DNA from: Ectocarpus siliculosus
Lineage: Eukaryota; Sar; Phaeophyceae; Ectocarpales; Ectocarpaceae
Direction of reading: 5' to 3'
DNA length: 37,578 nucleotides
Assembly: GCA_000310025.1 (NCBI GenBank)
Contig: FN649750.1
Span: forward strand, 3,113,138 to 3,150,715
A model generated the notes under the pieces. The model searched no databases, was not told the DNA's origin, and was given only the letters and a program-made list of their open reading frames with translations. Every line of letters starts with the position of its first letter. Position 1 is the first letter of the stretch. Both the position numbers and the translations under genes were made by a program. This document shows positions 31,401 to 37,578 of the stretch, piece after piece.

Positions 31401-34023
31401 GGGTCGGTACGTTTCACTTGTTTTCCATCAGCAGCTCTTTTCTTTGTCTTACGGGTCGAAATAAACAAAAATACTCACATGCAGAAAACATTCCTGGGAC
31501 ATCGCCACATCAAATGTGGATAACGAAGCCGAGGATACTCCATATATCGTTGTTGTTGTCTTCCTCTCGCGAAACGCCTCAGCACTCCAGCATTCATACC
31601 GGCCCAACTGACGCCATGCCTCCTACCAAAGATTGAGGTTCCCTATGCACACATATTATGAGAAATTAAAAAGAGTAAACAAGGACCCAGAAATATCAAC
31701 ACACAAATGGAAGACAATGAGACCCAATATATATATATACCTTCCGTTGTCCGTCATGACATCATCGATGCCTCGAAGTACCCGGCTGTCGTTGAAAACG
31801 CACCGGCCGTTGAACCATCGATACGGGGTGATCGGCAGGGTCATCGTGACCCTCTGTGTGCGAACACATTCATTCGCAAGCGCAACGACAAGACATGCCA
31901 AGCGAACACGTTCACGTCAAGGACGGAGGGAAGGGTTGGGGTCGGGTCAAGATCAGGGTGCAACATGTACGCGCGTATCGTGCGTCCCTTCGCAGCTGAG
32001 AATCACCGCAAGAGACGTTGATCAACAGTTAGGACAACCATGTCGCTGGCTCCAGCGGACCCTGCAACTACGTTCCATGACCAAACCACCGAGAAACGTA
32101 AAGGGTACAGGAGTCATCGATAGACATGTGGCCCAGGGAACTTAGCCTAGTGATCCTTTCTTCTCACGGGTGATGGTTTCATAGACAGATACAAGACTCT
32201 GTGGCCGATGAGCACTGACGGGGAAAAATAGCGGCAGCAACAACAGCAGGAGCAGCAGCATCAACCCCCTCCAAACACACACTCAAGCAGTAGCAATCAC
32301 CGCACCAACAGAGGCCATCGCGGCAGCAAAAACAAAAAAACATGGAAACAACACCATCACCACCGCCGTCATTAAGGTCACCCACACCACTGCCAACCGC
32401 AACTACGCCACAAATTATCACCACAGGTGTAAACAACGGCATTAGCACTAGCAGCAGCATTAGTAGTAGCAGCAGTAGCAGCATTAGTAGTAGCAGCAGC
32501 AGCAGCATTAGTAGTAGCAGCAGCAGCAGCAGCAGCCACACCGGCGGTGACGATGACGCAAATCTGCTTACCTCATCAACGATCTCGGCCCATTTCTCGC
32601 GGTTCTTGACGTTCTTGCAGCGGAACTTCATGAAGGTCCGGAGATTCTGCCTCTTGAGAACCTCCTGTCGGGAAAAGGAACGAAAGAGAACAATGCAGGG
32701 GAAGGGACGATGGTGGGACAAGACGAGCCAGTACAGCAGCAAGAGGCCGACAGGAAGTTATAGAGGTCGTTTTCATGCAGCAAAGTGGCGACAAGCAACA
32801 GGCACCGAACGCATCAAATCCTGCATCCAATACAAGAAACATGAGACAAACTCGGGTCATTACCCTACGGTTGTATGCATCCTATGCATATGCATGCATC
32901 CTATGCATATGCATGCATCCTATGCATATGCATGCATCCTCCCTCTTCCTTGAAGGAGAGGCCTGCACCTCCAGCCTCAAACAGGATACCTACCGCCGCT
33001 GCTGCATGCTACTACAGCACATTGGAAGTACTTGCCATCCTGGTGCTGAGCTCCCTCGCCTTCCTGGCTTCCAGCTTGCCGCGGGCGTGGAGCTGCTTCA
33101 ACTTTTCCACCTGCTCCTGTAGCTGGTGCACCTCCAGTTTTTTTCGTGCCCGTGCCTTGCGAGCGTTCTCGCAGTTTCGCTGCCGTCTAAGAGGAACAAT
33201 GAGACGATTTCATGAAGGGAGAGAGAGAGCGCGCGGGTGGGGGGGGGGCGTACTCTTATGTTTTGCGTGCCTTAGCGGTTAGACCGATGACAACGCGTCC
33301 TCGAGAGGACAGAGCATTGTTCCCACACGGCCGATCACCGATAGCCAATCGTTTCCTTCTTACTTTGCCAAAGGTGGCCCGGGGGGGCGGGGGTCTGCGG
33401 TGCCCGCAGCGTGTGTTAAGTCTCACAAAACCTGGGCCGCCGGGCTAATTGGCTATTGGTTATCGTATAAGAGCAGGGCATTGGTTCTATAAGGGACGAA
33501 TAGTTTCGACCCAAACAGAAATAAGCTATTAATATTAATAGTGAACACTCACCGACATTAGACCCCCCACCTCCACCTCTTCCATCGGTTTAGTCTTAAC
33601 AAATCCAGTGCGGCGCTTCCAATAATTAGTTCCGTGATCCCTCTCGTTACGACAAACTCTCAAGCAAGAGGAGACAGACAGACCGAAATACGCTGCGGGT
33701 GCATGGCACGTATCTCAGCAAAACAAAAGAGTGACAAGCACAGCATACGTCAACTCTGCCTCTACGGCATCCTACAGCACGCATGCACGCTGCATTCCCG
33801 CTTGTTCCACCACGTGGCAGGACCTCTGCCTTGCTTCAACAGCGATATATGGACAAAATAGAACAAAACACACCAACCAAACTCTCGCGCTTGGAGCAGA
33901 ATTTCCACCAGTCATGTTCTTACATCAACTCGGCCTTGCCATCCCCGCCCCCGCCGCCCGTCACAGCCTCCTTGCCCTGCTTGGCCCTGCCGATGCTCGC
34001 TGCTGTCGCTGCTGCTGTCGCCT

Positions 34024-34065
<42 letters not shown>

Positions 34066-34147
34066 TATCGGCGGCGTGGCTGGTGGCGCCGTACTCGCCA
34101 TACGCATAGTCCTCAGCGAAATCGTCCCGACCGAAATCCTGCATCAT
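25525..34147 (-). CDS. bZIP-PAS transcription factor (LOV-like PAS without photoactive Cys), 9 exons
   Basis: Exons in transcript order: 34147-33924, 33186-33036, 32664-32572, 31853-31741, 31221-31089, 30064-29898, 29313-29157, 28759-28541, 27816-25525. They sum to 3549 nt, 1182 aa plus TAG, in frame at every junction; intron 2 starts with GC (gcaagt), the others with GT. Residues 1-74: MMQDFGRDD start, acidic, then Ala12. Residues 76-125: bZIP, basic region RQRNCENARKARARKKL (N-x7-R with N79/R87) then LQEQVEKLKQLHARGKLEA. Residues 126-294: conserved-looking unassigned module (LPITPYRWFNGRCVFNDSRV, CSFVLRTTNAVKHGARREW). Residues 317-419: PAS, NQAWTKLCGYSQ, GQTLKAIQGPRTD, NYKSDGSEFLNYLRVYPL, HILGVLQ. 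Leu354 stands where LOV domains have the flavin-bonding Cys. Residues 420-1182, one exon: low-complexity Gln/Gly/Ser/Pro-rich with acidic-hydrophobic patches (DEAFLDWADVL, DFSDLLLTPEELF) like activation domains. Likely a nuclear regulator; ligand unknown. ATG at 34147 or 34144. Confidence 0.9.
28074..28530 (+). repeat. Array of four TGACGTC-core repeats (copies A-D) in bZIP-PAS intron 8
   Basis: Copies begin near 28074, 28238, 28342 and 28458. Each has a [TC]-[GA]-[AG]-cgtc core, 15-20 bp, then cagccgg (or a one-base variant), then gcg(c/a)ggtc..tgc..aac and an A-rich stretch leading to CA repeats (pure (AC)14 at 28414-28441 after copy C). A and D keep tgacgtc; B has tggcgtc and C taacgtc. 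Units are 104-164 bp apart. The + orientation is antisense to the gene. Confidence 0.82.
30511..30590 (+). repeat. TGACGTC-core intronic repeat, copy E
   Basis: The blocks cgacgtggttttgtcattgg, tcagccgggta, ccgcgata and a CA-rich tail (caaaccacacatgcg) match copies A-D and F. It is the most diverged copy and lies in bZIP-PAS intron 5, antisense to the gene. Confidence 0.65.
30783..30822. repeat. 20-bp perfect direct duplication
   Basis: ttggccgctgccactgacga occurs twice back to back (30783-30802 and 30803-30822) in bZIP-PAS intron 5. Confidence 0.95.
31226..31260. repeat. (GTTCA)7 at a 3' splice site
   Basis: Seven perfect gttca units (tgaac in transcript sense) end only 4 nt before the bZIP-PAS exon 5 acceptor (aaag/T at 31222-31221). 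They occupy the place normally taken by the polypyrimidine tract. Confidence 0.95.
32441..32536. repeat. AGC/AGT trinucleotide minisatellite
   Basis: Imperfect units of agcagcattagtagtagc and (agc)n lie in bZIP-PAS intron 3, ending about 35 bp from the exon 3 donor. Confidence 0.9.
32878..32940. repeat. 19-bp tandem repeat with ATGCATATGCAT palindrome
   Basis: Three exact units of catcctatgcatatgcatg (starts 32878, 32897, 32916) and a partial fourth. Each contains the self-complementary atgcatatgcat. It lies in bZIP-PAS intron 2. Confidence 0.95.
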
Positions 34148-37100
34148 GAAACAACGTCGTTGTAGTTGATGCTGCTGCTGGTACTGCTACTTGCAAGGGT
34201 ACGGTGAAATGTTGGGTGTGGGGTGTTGCTTGTGCTTTTGTTTTGGTATTTTTTTTTCAGGTTTGGGGACGCAATATAAAAAAGATACGAAGTACAATAC
34301 ATCCTCGACCATCGATCGCCCCGCCGGCGAGAGTTTTGCTATAGGTTACTCGAGATTCGTTCGTTGTATGTTTTTTCGCACAATGCAATTACAAAAAACA
34401 AGAAAACGAATCAAATGTTGCTTTTCTCTTGTAAAAACGCTGTGGATTCATTGCTAAAAAAAAAATAAACAAGAACGAAGAGAACTGCACAGCCGTCTGC
34501 TCCAGTCTCCAGCAGTCTCCAGCCGACCACTGGCCGCATGTTCAGCGGAGGCACAACAACATTTTTCGTCATCTAGAGTCATCGAATGAATGACGATGGG
34601 TTCGGTGTGATTCTTGAAGAAGGAAAGAAAGAAAGAATAACCGACTCAATGGATTCATTGCTAATCTGTCATACTGAAGACTCATTTTTTCGATAGAGAT
34701 GGATTCGTTGGGTCATACTGATGAAACAAAAAAACTGCTGTCGTCCTCGCGAACGTCGTGGATTTATCGTTATATTATCCCACGGACGCTGATCTGTGGA
34801 CACGAGACTAATTCGTTGGGTTTTCAATGTATTCTCCCTTCTTTTTAATGCATTCTTCCTCCGTATGCATACACGTCAGAAAACACAAACAGCCAGCAGG
34901 CTGCTGACCCCCCATTGCCGCCGACCCTTTTGTGCCGTGTTTTTGCCGGGTGGCAGCGGGGGCGCAACAACATTTTTCTGAATCTTCAATGCAAGAACCC
35001 TTCGAAATCATTGAGTTTGTTGAGTTTGGTCTGATCGTGGTACATACGATTGCGGCGGTGCTGCTGTAGACCGCTAATTTGAATTAGCTGCCTTGAACCA
35101 CCCGCAGTGAAGGGGGTCGGGGCTAATATACATAGCGGCGAATACCGTAGCCAGCAGCAACAAAATGTCCGGATCTAGCTTTGCGCAGCCGCATTTGAGT
35201 TAAAAACCTAAATGCCGCACCATTGTAGTTTGGCCAATGCGGCACATGTGAACAACATAGCCTGCCAACGCACAGCAAGGAATTTGGCGTGTCTGCCATA
35301 TATGCAGCACTTCAGGTCGGGACCCGTACAGCAGCAGGCCGGAAGGCTCGACTCGGGCTCTACTTTAGGCCTTAAACGTCTTGGATATGGAGAAAACATA
35401 CAACTTCGCCCACCACGTCACGCCGCATCGAACACTCGGTCATGCCGGTCATGCCGCGGGTGCACTGCGATGACCGTACTCTCACAACACCACACAAAAA
35501 AAGGCCACGCGTAGCAAATACCGCGTGGAGGCTACGCTCAAACTCCCATCATCATTCGTACAACGCTATCTGAAAACCATGCCCGCGAGACGAATCCTCA
35601 AAAGTGATCGGTGATGTACCGCTGCTGCTGCCTCTGTTCATCGGGTATCGTATCATATAATACCATCAAGAAGAGCAGAGCAGGTTGTTTGGTGACTGCT
35701 GTTTCAGTTTCGAGAAAAGTTCTGGCTTGTCGCATGGTCGCGGCGGCGATAAGCACCCCGGCCGGGTTGTACATGTGCTCCGTTGTTGTGCGCCAGCAGG
35801 AGCCGCCCTTTGTCATATTTCTGTGCCTTGGCGACGCCTAGTCTGTACCACAGGGGGTGTGGTGTGGGAGAGCGCTTGCGATGCATCGGGCGAGAGGTTT
35901 CGGAAACGAGATTGGGAACCTGGTCTGTTCAAGTTGGTAAAACAGGGAGAGGGGCCAATTAGACTTGTGTGACCGACTCCAGGCCCTCTCTGCCATTTCT
36001 ACAGCCTTCCATACCTCTCCGACCCGCCTCCCTCGCTTGGAACCGCCCCCTGAAGAGCGTCGCTGGTCCCTGCCATCGCCCACCTCGAGCTCTTCGTTCA
36101 TTGCTCGCGCTGCTCCACACCGTTGGTACGAACTCTATCGTATCTCGCTCTCCGTGTGCGTCTCTCTCAGCTCGCTCTCTTTCTTATCCACCCCCCGCCC
36201 GCCCGCCTGCCCCCTCTCTCCGCCTACTGCCCAGTCTGTGCGCGTTTGCTTGGCTGATGATGAGGCACAGCCGTGGCTAATCTATTCTGTCCTCGCCGAT
36301 GCTTCTTGGATGCTTGGATGACCCGATGTGAACCAGGACTAATGCCCGATTGCTGACGTTGCCCCCGACCCGTCCGCGGTCCGCGATAATCTTGTACCTC
36401 CTCCTTCCCCCCGCCGCACCGACCACTCTGAAAACTACTTGCTTTTAGACTAGGCAGCTGCCGGGAGTTGAACAAGACTATTCGGATACACAGAAAGACT
36501 TCAATACAGCAGTATTCAAAATAGAGGGTGATTTTTTTTTTTTTGCCCAACCTATTTCCTGACGGGTTGTAGCGTAGAGCAGAGAATCTATATAGATGTC
36601 TGCATCGCCTACCTGCTGTAGATACAGGCTATTAGGGATTCGTCGCTGGAAGGAGTGGAGGGGAGAGCAGGCCGAGGTTTTCAACCCAGCAAGGGGTGCC
36701 TGTATTTGGACCTAGCGCGCCCAGTGTGGGGCTAATCGGAAGAGAGCAACTACAAATTGAGGACAGAGAGGTAGGAGATCGGGTACACACGTACCTACAG
36801 CAGCGAGACATCTTGTGTGTGTGCAATCATACAATCATGTGTTGTACTTGTTGTTGTGTGCAACAACATAGGCCCCTCGTTTTGTGTTGGTTGCTTTTCC
36901 AGGAGATTATCCCTATTCATCTCTTTGCCTCTCCCCCGACTTCTCCTGCGATTTCTCCTCCCTTTGCCTCCTGCTCCCCTACCGTCCTGGCTTGTCCTGC
37001 AGGCAATTTGTAGGAAAGAATAATCCTGCCGGTTCAGTTGTTGGAACGAACCGCCTGCTGTATGGATGCAGAATGATGCATATGTGCAACGTAGGTGTTA

Positions 37101-37578
37101 TCTCTCTGAGTTGGCCGCTACTCTGCTGTGGCACGTTTGCGCTAGGCTCGACTGTGCCTTTAGCTGCAAGTCCCCAAGCAGAGGACGCACTACGTGCGCG
37201 TTTAGCGGACAGCAATGATTGAATACTTCGTACCATTTGGTAGATGCAAACATGCAGCAAAACAGTCACAGGGAGAGCGTGACATTTTTCATTTTTCAGA
37301 CTACGAGCTCTCGCGCGAACTCTGCTGCGTGTTGCGTGGGAACGCGCGTTCGCCACCCATGCAAAGCATTTATCCCTTGCGTCCATAAATTCTTTGTCAT
37401 AGATGCCTATGCATCCGAATTTGTACAGGCAGTATCCATATGCACGGTATCAACTTGAAAGCTGACAATGTGCACGCTGCCAACATTAAATACTATAATA
37501 ACAAAAGAGTGTGGCTGCGTACGTACAACAGCAGTCAGTTCGGAACGCCGGCTCGAGTCTAGAGTTGTCTTTGTGCAC
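34148..37578. other. Region upstream of bZIP-PAS, no gene recognised
   Basis: This 3.4-kb stretch contains the presumed bZIP-PAS promoter and 5' untranslated region next to 34147. Many open frames of 60-135 codons occur on both strands, but none shows a conserved motif. The segment 37133-37222 (+) ends ...AASPQAEDALRARLADSND and could be a last exon, but upstream exons were not found. No repeats of note apart from short pyrimidine-rich runs at about 36160-36230. Confidence 0.5.

Noticed and set aside
37133-37222. Possible last exon ending QAEDALRARLADSND on the + strand
   Set aside because: No upstream exons could be joined to it and its third-position composition is unlike the other exons here.

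Overview
This is a eukaryotic nuclear contig, most likely from a stramenopile and probably a brown alga close to Ectocarpus. That is an inference from three things: a bZIP transcription factor fused to a LOV-like PAS domain (a stramenopile-type architecture), genes cut into many short exons by introns of about 0.3-1.2 kb, and GC-rich coding sequence full of CAG/GCN runs. Four protein genes can be reconstructed exon by exon, with the reading frame kept at every splice junction.

Layout: (1) 384-2818, + strand: the last four exons of the replicative helicase subunit MCM2; its 5' part lies off the window, and bases 1-383 look like a poor-quality contig end. (2) 4722-11765, - strand: a complete nine-exon purU-type 10-formyltetrahydrofolate hydrolase of 339 aa. 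(3) 17141-20524, + strand: a two-exon, very low-complexity basic protein with a Tudor-like C-terminus, interrupted by a 100-N gap. (4) 25525-34147, - strand: a nine-exon bZIP-PAS transcription factor of 1182 aa. Strands alternate (+,-,+,-), so genes 1/2 and 3/4 converge, while 2/3 diverge across a 5.4-kb repeat-rich spacer. The genes do not form an operon or pathway: DNA replication, one-carbon metabolism, a probable chromatin-type protein and a transcription factor.

The less expected content is in the non-coding DNA. Introns carry many short tandem duplications, and two of these copy splice junctions: 32-bp units over an MCM2 donor and a 142-bp duplication over a purU acceptor. A small repeat family with a TGACGTC core and a CA-rich tail occurs six times, always in introns and always antisense to the host gene; four copies form an array inside the last intron of the bZIP-PAS gene. 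Three TA-flanked elements of 181-189 bp look like pogo/mariner-type MITEs, and a separate family of inverted-repeat arms occupies the 13-17 kb spacer. No complete tRNA, rRNA, CRISPR array or autonomous transposon was recognised.
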